A stretch of 64,000 nucleotides of DNA from Axinella damicornis (GCA_963931865.1 OZ007507.1:7747847-7811846), one strand, 5' to 3'. Counted from the first letter of the stretch, positions 1-12,640 are shown. Numbers and translations: made by a program. The notes: generated from the letters alone by a model not told the origin.

Positions 1-160
1 AGTGACAAAAGCTGAGCGTGGAGGCCTGGGAACAAGGCTATGTTCTTGGGGGGGGGGGGGGGGGGGGGGGGTGCAGGGGTTCCCCCCAGCTTTTCGTACT
101 GCAAGTGACCAAAAGCTGGGCGTGGAGCTAGAGGCCTGGCAACATGGCTATGTTTCTGGG
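1..160. repeat. Partial palindromic MULE-like miniature element with poly-G run
   Basis: The stretch carries arm sequences of the abundant family whose full copies begin TAGCCTCGTTCCCAGGC and end with the inverse. Here they are rearranged around the AGCTTTTCGTACTGCAAGTGA core and a run of about 24 G near 47-71. The copy runs off the window edge, so its ends cannot be defined. Confidence 0.5.
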
Positions 161-529
161 GGGTCAGGGCCCCCCAGAAGAAGCTCAACTCGTGCAGTTT
201 CTAGTTTGTAGGTCATCCCTCCACTCGGTCTGCAGTAGTCGATGAGCGCCATAGCATATATCAGGGTTTCCTACAGGATTTTTTGCTGGGGGGTGGAGAT
301 CACTGAAGTGTGTAAAGCAGATGGCATGTAAGGCATGCCTGTTCTAGTGGTGTCAAGAGGTATCACGTTTTTTGATTTGGATGAAAAGTACTTTGTACCA
401 GTATGGGCTGGCCGATATCAGCTAGTGTACCAATACTGTTAACAGTCCTTTCAAATAATGTTTAGACAAGTCACTAGCATGTATTGTTGGAATGTTTTTG
501 CCATGTGCAGGTAGCCTTGCATGGTTGAT

Positions 530-1555
530 ATGAGTGGCATCTTTGTCGTTATAACCCTACGATACTTTGGTTTCTCTTCATCATGGCACCATTGGCTAGA
601 GGCTAGCTAGTCCAGCATGTATGTGCCCAGGCCATGTGGCAGTATCGCGTATTGACCAATTCTACTACTCAATACCACCACACCGGAACCTGATATTGTC
701 ATTATTGATACCTGGTACTTGGTATCACCTAGCACTATCTCCACTGTGAGGCTCATTGCCCAGTGTTTGATGGTGGATTTGACTCTTTACTTGTAACGGA
801 GTAATGAATTTTGTTATGTGTCAATGCTCTATCTAATATTAGTACTCTTCTTTGGGGAGCAGTTAATGACCGGCATGTGGTATTATCCGTGAAAGTCAGA
901 GCTAGTGTTGGTGAGGGAATCTACCTTCAGTGACTCTGTTGAATTCTTTCTGTCACTAGGAAGTGGTGGCTGTGCAGGAGGGTGATTGGTTGTCTGATGA
1001 GACAGAGGCTGCATGTGCCCCCTTCAACCCTAATGCACCACACTCCCTCCAGCTCGTACTGGGTTTCCACTGCTTACAGAGAGAAGGTAAATTTTGTTCA
1101 ATGTTGTACGTGTGTATGGAAATGTGAGGGACTGAAGGTACATTTTGGGGTGGGAGTGAGTGAGAGGGAGTCGCCACTCCTGTGAGGAATTGAAATGGCA
1201 GTGTGATGAATGCTAGACTAAGTATTCAGCTATATTGCTTGGGGGATTGCATCTGAACAAACAGTAGCAAAGCCTGCTACATGAGTGTGTTTATGAGCGT
1301 GCTTTGTGGTACAGTGCTATTCAATGTTTATGGTATTTGGCTACATGTATATGCTGGAGTATTGCTGTGAACTGCTGATTGTACCGTGTATACTAATACC
1401 AGCTGAATGTGTACAGTAAATTTGATAGCAGACAAAAGTTCCGTGTTTGATGATGTAACATTGGAAAGATTGATGTGGGCTGTAATCACCAGCCATACCC
1501 CCCCCCCCCCCCCCCCCCCCCCCGATTGTGGATACCATGGTAACCTGCATAAACC
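530..1555 (+). repeat. Segmental duplication, copy 1
   Basis: This block shares ordered landmarks with 2240-3700, 6730-7650 and 12655-14000. They are a stretch ending in a splice acceptor and exon, a block beginning GAGGGATTGC and ending with AGCAAAGCCTGCTAC, and a block around TTCCGTGTTTGATGATG. It is the most intact copy. It holds the exon at 960-1086 and a run of about 23 C near 1500-1523, where copy 3 has only a short interrupted C run. Confidence 0.65.
960..1086 (+). CDS. Duplicated internal exon of an unrecognised gene, copy 1
   Basis: The exon follows the acceptor TGTCACTAG and ends before the donor GTAAAT. It is open in one frame and reads EVVAVQEGDWLSDETEAACA, then about 22 more residues ending GFHCLQRE. 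A second open copy with the same splice sites lies at 13025-13108, and a decayed one at 2325-2411. Acidic residues and tryptophan are conserved between the open copies, which argues for a real exon. I do not recognise the family. Confidence 0.45.
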
Positions 1556-2009
1556 GTATTTACGTGAATAGACGCCTCCCTTGAATAGATGCTGCCCTCG
1601 AATAAATGACACACAATTGGAGGCACTGAGTGAAAAAAAACACCACACTCGAATAAACGCCACGGCGGGTTTGCATGTGTGCAGAGTATGATGATACAAC
1701 ATGGACACTTTGTACGTCTTCCAACAGTCATCTGAGTCCTCGAGCTCGTCGTCATCCCCCTCCATATATGCATCCCATGAAGGCGTCTTCTTCACCATCG
1801 TCCTCGTCCCGTGTATATCGTTTTGTCGCAAAGCGACGGCTAATCCAAGTGCTCAGTGCTCCAGCCGCGGACGGCATTTGCCGAATCTTGCCCATTGTGA
1901 GTTGTTGTTTTGTGTGTTTCTCGACTGAATTTTGTAAGAGCCATACCATATACTCACCAGCTTGTCGATGCATGCAATTTGATGGGGAGCTAGCTAGAGA
2001 TGCTGTGTG

Positions 2010-2177
2010 TGTATCCAGGCACGCTTGCCCCACAATGTGATGCATTCCCCTAATCATATTGGCTATGGATCTAGTCTGGTGGGATCGTGCCCTGTGTATC
2101 CGGGCACGCTCGCCCCATAATGTGATGCATTCCCCTAGTCATATTGGCTATGGATCTAGTGTGGTGGGATCGTGCCC
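2010..2177. repeat. Tandem duplication, two units of about 84 bp
   Basis: Two adjacent near-identical units both contain the stretch GATGCATTCCCCTA followed by ATTGGCTATGGATCTAG. The rest of 1556-2240 holds no gene I can support. Confidence 0.6.
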
Positions 2178-2324
2178 TGTGCATGGTCTGGGGGGATCAA
2201 TTACCTTAATAGTCCGGGGAACCATTTATAGTATGACTGGGATAGGGTATTATCCATGAAGGTTGTAGTTAGTGTTGGTGAGGGAGTCTACCTTCAGTGA
2301 CCATTGAATTCTTTCTGTCACCAG

Positions 2325-2411
2325 GAAACGGTGGCTGTGCAGGAGAGTGATGTAGACAGGCTTCAATCCTAATGCACCACACTCCTACTGGGTTTCCGCT
2401 GCTAAAAGAAG
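2325..2411 (+). pseudogene. Decayed copy of the duplicated exon
   Basis: Aligned to 960-1086 this reads ETVAVQESDVDRLQS and then a stop. A deletion has removed the central part that in copy 1 reads DWLSDETEA. The splice sites remain recognisable. Confidence 0.5.
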
Positions 2412-2690
2412 GTAATGTGCATAAACTTTGTTCAGTCGTACGTACAGGATGTCTATGGGAATATGGGGTCCATTCTGGGGTGGGAATATAGCCACTCCTC
2501 TGTGGAATTGAAGCTGTAGGGCCGTCTCTATTTGGTGGACTGAACTGTGGGACTGGTAGGGTGGGGCCTGGGGATGAGGCTAGACTAGACGCAGTTCCAG
2601 CAGCCCTTTCTGCCAGAGCATGTGCTCCAGCGACTAGACCTGCACTGAATCGGCTCGTTCACAGACTGAGATGGGATAATCGGTCTGGGG

Positions 2691-3016
2691 TAGGGGTGGG
2701 CAATATATCGTTATTATCGTATATCGTGATATTAAGAGCCCATGATAATCGTGTTGTGGTGGTTTTAAAATTATTGTCATATCGTGTTCACATTATTAGT
2801 GGTGTTGTTTTTGAAGAAATAAGGCATGCAGTAGCTAAATAGTGTATACATGCAATTTATGACAACATAGTAAATGCTTGGCTTGTAGAAATATTCTAGT
2901 GTGGCATGAGAAGTCAAATAAACTAGCCAAAACGCATTATCGTGATAATATCGAATATCGTGATAACTAACACATGATATATCGTGACCACATTATTCTG
3001 ATATCGCCCACCCCTA
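2691..3016. mobile_element. hAT-like MITE, 326 bp, with exact 8-bp target duplication
   Basis: The element starts TAGGGGTGGGC and ends with the inverse GCCCACCCCTA. The 8-bp sequence GTCTGGGG lies directly on both sides (2683-2690 and 3017-3024). An 8-bp duplication with CA/TAGGGGTGGGC-type ends is typical of non-autonomous hAT elements. The interior is AT-rich with repeated ATATCGTGAT motifs and no coding content. Confidence 0.85.
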
Positions 3017-3921
3017 GTCTGGGGACAACAAAACCATGAATAATTATAGGCCTATTGTCGAAGGTACAAGGTACTAGCAGAGGGAAAGCAGGAACAGGAA
3101 TGCCAAGTGGTAGCAGCATAGAAATAGTTCACGAAGCCGCCAGCACAAAGTGGTACACTTTGTGTATGAGAGTTTGCTAGCAATGACCGCAGTCAGATCA
3201 TGGACAAATAAACACTGAAGCAAAGTTAATTACTTGCTATATATATATTTCCTGTGCCGTTATCAATTTCCTGTGTTCAGAAATGATGAGCACAAAATTT
3301 AATTTCTGTGAGTCCAGTCCCAAAGTCAGATCCAGTCCTGAGTCCAGTCCACCGAATAGAGATGGCCTTCAAGCAGCAGTGTGATTGTGTACATGCAGTG
3401 TCGAAAAGATACTACAATAAGTTTCTGTCTTGAGGGATTGCGTGTGACCAGACAATAGCAAAGCCTGCTACATATTAAGTGCATTTAAGCGTGCTTTGTG
3501 GCACAGTGCTGTTCAAGGTTTATATACTTTGTGCTGGAGTATTGCTGCATGGTGACTGCTGATAGTGCTGTGTATACTGAATTTTTACAGGAAACTTGGT
3601 CGCGGACAAGATTCCGTGTTTGAATGATTGATATGAGCTGTAATTACCACAATTGTGTATTCCATGATAATGTGCATTCAGCTTAGAGTCATACTCCTAG
3701 AAATTTACTGACAGTGTGCCTGTGTGTACTAAACTAGAGGGATGCATTGCACTGTGGGGTCAACATTAGTAGGGATGAAAATAACTATTTCACAACAGCC
3801 TGAACTTTGTCAGACCACAATGTAACTTGACCTGCCACCATTGAATGTTGATCTGACATTAAGTTCTTTGAGGAACATTGCACAGCAAGAACATACAATA
3901 CATGCATGATTGCACAAGATA

Positions 3922-4179
3922 TCATAATATTCCAGTCTTATACTGCCTAGGCCTACAAACAACGCACCAAAGTGTAGACACAAGAGACCTATAGCTGTCC
4001 ATATTGTCCACTTCAGCACGTAGACACGTCATAGACTGATGCTCCCGCTCGTATATCCGTTGCCAGTTGTGGAAAGTCTCCTTTGACACTTGTCTTTCCG
4101 ATTGCTTTGTTTGCGAGGCGCCGCTCGCGCTTGATCCCACAGCTAACTGTCTTTCGCTTGCAAGTGCTCGCACGCGCAA
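3922..4179 (-). pseudogene. N-terminal fragment resembling C17orf113/ZNF862-like zinc-finger protein
   Basis: The minus-strand frame contains SKETFHNWQRIYEREHQSM, then about 20 residues on, LVSTLWCVVCR. That order (a helix with W, an EREHQ block, then a Cys-X-X-Cys) is what I recall at the start of hAT-derived proteins such as C17orf113 and ZNF862, where the cysteine pair starts a TTF-type zinc finger. The sequence then loses the family pattern, and no downstream transposase domain was found. It is most likely a transposon-derived fragment. GC-rich DNA at 4080-4340 covers its 5' part. Confidence 0.5.
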
Positions 4180-5106
4180 TAGTCGAAGCCATTTTGATGA
4201 CTCTGCATTTTTCTACACGTGGTGAAAATTGAATTATTGCAGGCGCATGCGCACCTCTTGTCCGGCCATAATGACCGATCGTGAAGTGAAATGGACGGCC
4301 AAAGTAGCTATACGAACGGATTTTGGCCGATGGCCGGCCGTTATTTTCATCCCTGCATTAGTGAGTTGTAGCCCCAACCCACATGCCGTGCAACGTGCAC
4401 TTCCAAGATTAGGGTACTTCAAACCTGCACAGGCCTAAACAGGAATTTTCACATGAGGTACCGCAACGCCGTCCGTCAGAGCCTGTAACCGTTGACAGCA
4501 GGAGGCGTAGGCCCCCATCGCTGTAGCCATTGAAGGCGTATCCGTTCTTGCTGTAGCCATCAAAAGACTCGTGGTAAGACATGCCATACAAACATACATT
4601 TCGTCCTGTGCCTTAGTTCACTACGTAGAAACAAAACTATATACCTAGCAACAGATCAGTTATGTCGAACGTTTTGTGCGAGTAAGATGGCTATGTCTAG
4701 CTAGCTCCTGAACGCACATTGATGAATAAGATGAGCAGCAGCTTGCCAACAACTACTACACATTCTCCGCTTCCTGTCAAACAACTATTATTACGGTGCT
4801 ATAGCTAAGCAAGCACTGCACCCATCAATGCTCTTGTGAGCAGCACGCTTCCTGCGCTGAGCAATTGCACATCAAAGTGAAAAAAGCTTGAGCAAAAGTT
4901 GTTCCAGAGAAAGCCAACCCGGCTAATAAAAATGATTTTGGCAGTTTTCCAACCTTCTGGTTTGTCCCTCAATATTAACATTGATGTACACAATAGGCAT
5001 TACGGCATGGTCTAGTTTCATTCCCAGGCCAGTTACTGGCCTGGGAATGGGACCAGTTTAAAGAGTCTGTCTGTAGTGTGACTCGTAAGAAGATTAAAAG
5101 GAATTC

Positions 5107-5233
5107 ATTGCTGTGTTATGAGTCATGCTGACACTATCAAAACCCATAATGTTTCCAAAACCACTGGGCTTTATAAGGCAGGAGGCTTGCTGGGTTTTGA
5201 TGGTGTCAGCATGAGTTGTAACACAGCAATGCA
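5107..5233. repeat. Inverted repeat with arms of about 41 bp
   Basis: The left arm begins CATTGCTGTGTTATGAG and the right arm ends with the near-complement GTTGTAACACAGCAATG. The internal motif TCAAAACCCATAAT recurs at 9583-9596, so this is a dispersed family. I see no gene from 4560 to 5460. Confidence 0.6.
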
Positions 5234-6139
5234 TTTTTACTAATTTTTGGAAGGTCTGTAACAAACTGGAACTGGACCTAATTTCAGTGTTTCACACAAG
5301 AGAAAGTGTATTCATGGGTTGTGTGTCTGTTGCATACAAAAAGCTGGGGGAGGAGCCTGGGAATGAGGCTAATTTTGCACCATGTTGAGTGAATGGCAAA
5401 ATTGGCAGGTAGACAGTTGAAATGTGTGCATGACTAAAACTATACCAAATACTCAGTTTAAGTGACCATGGTGGTGATAAACAAGAGGCCTGGACAGTGG
5501 TATGTCCATCACCATTGGGAAAGTGCCTGGAACAAACACGCTATTTATAAGCCATGTCGCTTCTCTTACCTGGAAATTGGACGCTTGAATCCTGGCTTGG
5601 GTGTTGCCACAACATGTTGCAGGTATACTGTCGTTTGTACTTCAACTGGTTCTTACTCTTCGCACCCCGTCTTTAACGTGAGGTCTCTTGTTGATCACCA
5701 TGGCCGCTTAGATTGTGCAATCAGTAGTTTAGTCACACGCTCATTTCCAACTGCCCACCTGCCTATTTTGCCATTCGCTGCAATAGAGCAACAATGTGAT
5801 ATCACATCAAGGAAAAGTGGATTGAGATACTCTGCTGGTGGTGGACAATAGTTATCAAGTTTGCTTTGATCGGTTTGTGCGTACACCCACCCTCCCAGGT
5901 ACTCACAGTGAGTTGGGACTGCTCTGAAGGAAGAGGGAGGCATCACTTGCATGTGAGTTTCTATGTTTGTCCATATGACTGTCATCTGACATATGACATT
6001 TTTGTGATCACATGCATGAGCTGTGTATTCACTTGCATGTGAGTTTCTCTGTTTGTCCATATGACTGTCATCTGACGTATATTATAACATTTTTGTGATC
6101 ACAAGACCTGTGTATTCATAATACAAGTACGTGAGTGTA

Positions 6140-6331
6140 CCGTAAATTTCAGGTTGGTTGTCCAAAAAATTCGGAATGCAAAACTGCAAAAAGTATCACG
6201 TGACTTGAATCCACCAATAGAATCCAAGTTGTCACGTGACAACTTGGATTCTATTGGTGGATTCAAGTCACGTGATACTTTGCAGTTTTGCATTCCGAGT
6301 TTGGACGGAGCAAGCAACCTGAAAAACACGG
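6140..6331. mobile_element. 192-bp palindromic MITE with TA target duplication
   Basis: The ends are CCGTAAATTTCAGGTTG and CAACCTGAAAAACACGG, flanked by TA at 6138-6139 and 6332-6333. The interior is a nearly perfect palindrome centred near 6235, containing GTCACGTGAC. Both strands therefore give almost the same small open frame, which is an artefact of symmetry. Confidence 0.75.
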
Positions 6332-6478
6332 TACATCAAAACTAGTGGCAACTGCACTCCTGGTAGAGCAAAGGTAGGGCACACTCACTTTCAGAATGAT
6401 GCCTCGTGCCTCACTTTACTCTGACCTCGTGGATACTTCAGTGGACTCTGGTTGCACCCACCAGGTCGTACCGTCGTA

Positions 6479-6568
6479 TAGACTCGTTCCCAGGCTCCTC
6501 CCCAGCTTTTTGTCGCATACTGTACAGTATGCGACAAAAAGCTGGAGAGGAGCCTGGGAACAAGGCTA
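6479..6568. mobile_element. 90-bp palindromic MULE-like MITE
   Basis: This palindrome with GTTCCCAGGCTCCTC arms and AGCTTTTTGTCGCATACTGT at its centre is a clean example of the family. Sister copies elsewhere carry 9-bp target duplications. Confidence 0.7.
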
Positions 6569-6729
6569 CCATCATACATATGGCTTGTCCCATCTCATAC
6601 ATATGTCTTGCTCCAACTTAATATGCATAATTGATTGTGTGCAATTGTGGCCATAATATTGGAACTGAACCAAGACACCTGGATGTACACAGTTACAAAT
6701 ACAGTATATGATAGCATTGCTATTAGGCT

Positions 6730-7650
6730 AACCATTCCGTTAATGCACTTGAGTATGGCTTGAGGGATTGCAAACAGTAGCAAAACATGCTACAAGAGTG
6801 TGTTTTATGCCTTGTGGCACAGTGCTATTCAATGTTTATGGTATTTGCTACATGTACCGTAGTCTCCCGTTAATACGCCCCCCGCATTTTGTACACTACA
6901 TCCAGCCCAAAGTGGGGAGGGAGTGCATTTTGTGAATATGCAATTAGTCTCGACTATACGCCCCCTCAAAAGAGTTCTGCTACGTACATAAATTATGACA
7001 CTGCCAAGGTTCATGTTCACAGTTACAGAAGTACGAACGATCACCAGTACTGTTCGTGGTCATCATGCGTGTTCTCCCTACATCGGCGAGAAGAGCTGCC
7101 ACTTCAACATAACGTGAGGGCCATAACATTCACGATGACGATATGTACCATCCTCAAGAACAGCAATACTGTCGGTCATGTACCATGGGACATTTCCTGC
7201 AGAAGAGTAGCAGCGAGATGACTTGTATCCTTGACGTCTACGGTGACACTACGCTGCAGAGAGACGATCTGAATTTAAGCACGTGAAGTTTTAACAGATA
7301 TTCCAGAAGATGCTCACCAGGGGGTGTTAAAGCGAGTCAACTTCCCTTTGCAGGAACTTGAGGGGGGAGGGCGTATTTTTGAAGGGGGACGTATTAGTGG
7401 GAGACTATGGTATATGCTGGAGTGTTGCTGGCAACTGCTTATTGTACCGTGTATACTAATGTCAACTGAACGTGTACAGTAAATTTGGTAGCGCACAAAA
7501 GTTCCGTGTTTGATGATGTAATATTGGAAAGATTGATATGGACTGTATAATCACCAGCCATACCCCCCTCCCCGATTGTGGATACCATGGTAACGTGCAT
7601 ATAGTATACTCCTAGCAGTTAACTGAAAGAATGTCTGTTGTGTCCAGTAA
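6730..7650 (+). repeat. Segmental duplication, copy 3, interrupted by a TA element
   Basis: Landmarks of copy 1 appear on both sides of the insertion at 6857-7410. They include the block with CAAACAGTAGCAAAACATGC before it and GTTCCGTGTTTGATGATG after it. Copy 1 supplies the uninterrupted target sequence. Confidence 0.6.
6857..7410. mobile_element. 554-bp TA-target element with TIRs
   Basis: The ends are CCGTAGTCTCCCGTTAATAC and the near-inverse GTATTAGTGGGAGACTATGG, flanked by TA. Copy 1 reads CTACATGTATATGCTGG at the same place, which is exactly the flanks joined with one TA. A second member is at 13350-13896. The internal 110-codon frame matches no family I know, so I do not call a gene. 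Confidence 0.75.
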
Positions 7651-8238
7651 AATTATTCATGTTGTGTGCCTCAGTTCGCCTGCATCGGATGCGGTCCCAG
7701 CACTGACCAGCGAGTGCTAGAGTGGTATATACCCTCTGGTTGGTTGGTTGGTCATACCTCACTACAACGAGTAGCTTCTAGTTTGTTTGTACCCTGTGCA
7801 TGCACGAAGCAATCGTTTTTGTCTGTCAATCTGTCAAAAACACTTCAAGCAGATTTTCGATTGCATCCACTTCCAGCTGTCTCTAACATTATTGCCTTCT
7901 GGCAAAGTCTCTGTACCTGTAAACAATATAAACTGGATGTCTGGTTTGGCTCGTCACGTTTCTGTACAGTATAGGTACCATCGCTGCAATTCTGGTTGTC
8001 TGTCTTGTGTTTCAGTCCCCGGGCCTCCATCTTGCATCGGGAGCCTAGACTCCACTGCTAGCACTACGTTGGTATATGTTCGTAGCTCATGAACACCTGA
8101 TTTCAATAATTCCTTCAAGAAGATGAGCAGCTGCTCACCACCAAGTATTATGCATTCTTCACTTACTTCCTATCAAGCAATTATTATTATGTGAGCACCA
8201 CCCTCAATTCGCTCTTGAGCAGCTCGCTTTACAGTTGT

Positions 8239-8290
<52 letters not shown>

Positions 8291-8292
8291 GG
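8239..8292. repeat. GT microsatellite followed by poly-G
   Basis: A run of GT dinucleotides passes directly into about 20 G. Apart from scattered palindromic arms near 8640, 7650-9100 shows no gene I can support. Confidence 0.85.
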
Positions 8293-9120
8293 TGCATACC
8301 AAGCACTGTTCGTAGACCATTGAATGAGATCACCAGACTGATCACTGTCCATCCTCTCTCATGATCATAAATAGCCAGGTGAGTCAACTCTGACAGCTCA
8401 AGGAAGTGTGTGTTGCATGTATTGACATAAGCATTGATCAGTATATATATATCCCTAATGGAGAGCACCAGGTTGTGGATTGAAATGGGATACGCACTTG
8501 AGCTCGTTTCGGGATGGGCCTGAAGCTTCAGTAATCTGTCTTACATGTAGATGTACTGATTAGCTGACAGTTATATGTATGAATGTTCGGTGATTGCAGT
8601 AGCTAGTATAAGCTGCAGTACTAGTAGCAATATTCCAGGCTGGGAACGAGGCTACCTTATCAGGAGAATGAAGGGTGTTATGGGATGAGCACACATATTC
8701 ATAACTTGCCATGGAGTCAGTGCAAGCACGACTTCCATGTGTGTGGTTACTCTATTCTAGAATTCACATTGTGAGTGAGCATAGCACGATCTCATACTAC
8801 AGAGTATGTCGCACACAAAGTATGTACGTACAGCACAGAAATATATAACTGTGAGTCTGGGCTGAAGGGGACACTTGTGATGTATATATGCTGCACACCT
8901 ATCCAGGCAGTAGATGTGTACCAGTGTAAGTCTAGCTGGCTTTGATCTCTACTCTGGTGTACCAACATCCTTTGAGATTAACTGTATCTGTGGCAAACTC
9001 CTGGTCCACACGGTACAAAGTAAGTACGAAGGTTGCACATCGCAAGTGTAGTCTCGCTGCTTGAACCCCCCACTTCCATCACTCTTATTACTAGTCCAGA
9101 ATCACTCACAGCAAAACATT

Positions 9121-9150
9121 TTTTTTTGGGGGGGGGGGGGGGGGAGGGGG
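9121..9150. repeat. T-run followed by poly-G
   Basis: This is a homopolymer block of T then G. The small frames around it are artefacts. Nothing else is supported from 8900 to 10100 except dispersed palindrome arms at 9460-9490 and 9815-9890. Confidence 0.8.
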
Positions 9151-10514
9151 GCATGCCATCCCCCAACTTCCTCCTCCTATGCTGATGATGTTTGATTTCA
9201 GTCAATACTGAGTATTTTGTCTTCCGTACTGCGATATATATTGTTGCAGTGGTCACTGTTCGATCCCCTGTCTCTACTGTGGGGCTCACTCAGGCTTGCT
9301 CGGGAATCCCTGTGTGTTTGTTTGTTTGACACTTGTCAGTTTGACTGTATAGCTGATGGTTCGCTGCTGTCGTATGAACCCTCTAGCATTCTTAAATAGC
9401 TGTGGCAGCTGCGCTGAACTGAGCATGTGCCATGATGGTCCCCCAAGATTGTGACTAGTTTCATTCCCAGGCCAGTTGTAGACATGGGGATGAGAGTGTG
9501 TGTGTATAGTGACACAATTGACACATAACAATATTCATTGCCCTAATAGAGAAATTCATAGTTGATTATGCCTGGTGTCAAAACCCATAATCCTTGCAAC
9601 ACAAAGGACTTTATAAGTCAGGCAGTCCTGCAGGTGTTCCACTATGCACTGCAGTTGCCCTTTTGGAAAACTAAATTTTTGGAATGCCCATTCTAACTGG
9701 AACTGGGCATAATTCAAAGCAATTGCACATAACACTGTGGTGCTGGCTGTAGTGGTGCTGGCTGTAAATGGAGAGGTGACCAGTTGCTCCGTCTCTGGTT
9801 AGTGCTGTGCAATAATAGCCTGGTTCCCAGGCCTTCTACGCCTCCAGTTTTTGATCGCTTGCAGTATGCAAACATGGAAGGGGAGGGCCTGGGGTATCTT
9901 CTCATGTGATCCGCAGTACAGCTTACATCACGGAGGCTTATTTACATTCCCATCCACAGCTACAGAGAAGCTAGGAAACTGTCAGAGAAGAGGTAGGTTC
10001 TACCTATAAACATTTCCACGCTCGAAGCAAAACCAGTGAGGGATAGCTGTGATATATGCAAGGGGTGAAACTCCAAACAGTGCCGTTTTTTTTTTTTCGC
10101 TCCATGACGTTATAGCTGGGCATTTTCATGTTTTTCACTCGGCAGCCCTTTTGAGTCGTGGCTTGTAGCCTGAGTACACTTCATACGCTCGTTGTAGCTC
10201 TCAGTTGGCGCTTGTCCCAGCTTTGTAGCTAGCACAGAACGCAAGATCAGTGTCGTGCATAACTTTGTTGATATGAGGCATGATGACATATGATGGTCAT
10301 GCCGCGGAACACGTGAGAAGATTCCCCCGGCTTTCCCCCTCCGTTTTTTGCATACTGAAAAGCTGGAGGTGTGGAATGCCTGGGAACGGGGAACGAGGCT
10401 GGTGCAATACCACGTTTTAATCACATACTTATAGAGTTGCCATACATTTACTCCCATAGAAAAGCGTGCAATTTTTTTCCAAATTGCACGGTTATTGTAG
10501 CCCGAGGGCAGTCA

Positions 10515-10640
10515 GAAATTGCACGGTTACGAAGCGGCCGCGGCGCGCGCTAACCAATCACGTCAAGCTCCGCCCTAGCAACGAGCGTCCGCGTCATGGC
10601 TACGCCTCGTTTTCATTAGCAGCAGTTGAAAATGGCTGTA
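10515..10640 (+). promoter_or_regulatory. CpG-rich, promoter-like segment
   Basis: The stretch contains GCGGCCGCGGCGCGCGC, then AACCAATCACGTCA (a CCAAT-like box beside a CRE-like half site), then CTCCGCCC (a GC box). It differs sharply in CpG content from its AT-rich surroundings. No convincing first exon follows, so it may be a promoter remnant or part of a repeat. Confidence 0.3.
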
Positions 10641-12217
10641 CTGTGTGAACGCTCGCGTTGTTAAGCTTTCTGTACCTGAGCTGAAGAAACGCTGTGAGAA
10701 CCGAACGATAGCGCGGCGAAAGTGTTGTCACAGAAACGGTGGCGCTAGTCATTGTGCCATACTAGCGCTGCAGCCGTACTGTTCGTGGCTGTTATGCGCA
10801 CACAGGCTCTGTGCTGCTGTTTTGGGACCCTGGGTGTCACTTGCAACACCACGCTTTCGTCCTAAAGCTTCACTACACAACAGGTCAGTACTCTGAGCAA
10901 ATAAGATAAGCGGTACTAGTAGCATGTACTTCACTCGCGCTTGAGCGCTTTTGTGGCTGGGGCGTGACTTTAATCACTCCATACTTCAAGCCGCTTGCTT
11001 TTGACCATGCCATGCCTGGAAGTATATGATTAGTATTTAATCACATGACATTGTATTCTCGTGCCATTTGGGAATAATTGCACTCACTTGTCTGTTGCTC
11101 GTGCAATTATTTCCCAAATTGCACTGGAAACCCATGTGATAACCTATACTAATTTAGCTACCGATAACAAGTACTTTGTAATGGTATTGGCCGATACCAG
11201 TATATTCTTAGCCTCGTTCCCAGGCCTCCACGCCCAGCTTTTTCACTTGCAGTGCAAAAACCGGGGGGAAGGCCTGATAGATTTTGTCACGTGATATGTG
11301 CCGTGCCAGTGTCATCCATTCAAGACAAGTATACAGTAGCTACGATCATGTACGAAGTAATGAAGACAGGTCAATGGCCAGAAGAGAGCCACAACGAGCT
11401 TATCCAAGCTTGAAGTCTTACCTTCGAAGTAGTGATGAGCTGCAAGTGTTGTATTTTCCAGAGCAATGAGCAGTGGCTTGAATGAACAGTATAAAGCACT
11501 TCCAAGTTATAATCGTTGTATTACGACCGTCTCTCAGCAGTTTAGTTTTCGAATTGCAATATGTTGTACAGGCAAGACCTGCCTCTCATCTGGAGTTTGT
11601 CTGGTCTCTGTAGCGTCTCTGGAACAGGCGATAGCAAGTTGAATGCTGTAACAGAATCTGTGACGTCAGTGGCGGCACGTATCACGTGACGAAATCTGCC
11701 AGGCCTTTAGTACTGCAAGCGACAAAAGCTTGGCATGGAGGCCTGTGAATGAGGCTATATATACTAGCCTCGTTCCAAGGCCCATGCCGGTTTTGATTGC
11801 ACAAAGAACATGGAGGGCCTGGTAGTAGAATGGACTTAATCGAATGTGGGCGAACTGGGGCTCAGAACAGCAAGAAGAGCAAAAGTACGAGGCACACGTA
11901 TCTAGCTAGTGGTGAGCGACTGTCATACACACCAAACATTGAACGTGCAATCAGTTCAACAATACTTTGCCTTATCGTTGTAAAATTGTTCACTATTTGT
12001 CGATTGCATCATGCTCATGTGAGGAAACATACCAGGCTCTCCCCGCTTTGACGTACTTCAAGCAACAAAAAACTAGCTGGCCAGGGGCTTGGGAGCGAGG
12101 CTAAGTATGTACCACTACTGATATCAGTGCCTCAACCCCCTTTCAAAATTAACCTAATGCTTAGATAGGTCACTTGTTGGAATGTAAAGTCTCGCCACAG
12201 TTGCCTAGCATGGTTAA

Positions 12218-12640
12218 GGTTACAGGATACTTGTGCGCGCGCCGTGCGAAATGTATAGGGAAATATATACTTAAGCTCGCTAACCAAGAATCTCTGGTAC
12301 GAAGAGCGTGAGCAACTTGATTCTGGCGGTGGAGGTGCGCTGTCACAAGGTGCAGGGCATGACGGAAGCTTTTTGTGATAGCATAATCCCTGGCGAACTT
12401 ATCTGCTGTCTCGCTCGAGAAAAGCGGTAAATACAGCTTTTTGGTGAACTGAAATGCTGGTTTTTGCAAGGCTATACAGCGTATCGGTAAAAGCTTCTGT
12501 CATGCCCTGCACCTTGTGACAGCGCACCTCCACCTCTAGAATCAAGTTGCTCACGCTGTTCGTACCAGAGATTCTTGGTTAGCAAGCGTATACATTTCCC
12601 AATACATTTCTCATGGCGTGCGCACGAGTATCCCGTAACC
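12218..12640. mobile_element. 423-bp fold-back element between TTAA sites
   Basis: The left end reads TTAA then GGTTACAGGATACT, and the right end carries the inverse followed by TTAA (12214-12217 and 12641-12644). The arms are each about 200 bp. A second copy of nearly equal length lies at 19766-20187. TTAA duplication is typical of piggyBac-type insertion. There is no coding content. Confidence 0.7.

Larger units (their letters stand above)
2240..3700 (+). repeat. Segmental duplication, copy 2 (decayed)
   Basis: It has the same landmark order as copy 1. The exon counterpart at 2325-2411 keeps an acceptor (CACCAG) and a donor (GTAATG) but hits a stop after about 15 codons. A hAT-like element at 2691-3016 is inserted within the copy. 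Confidence 0.6.

Noticed and set aside
6099..6345. Matching small frames on both strands
   Set aside because: They are produced by a perfect palindrome; the identical peptides reflect symmetry, not genes.
10645..10896. SAP-like domain (VVKLSVPELKKRCENR)
   Set aside because: The match is short and the following residues do not fit; there is no splice or start support.
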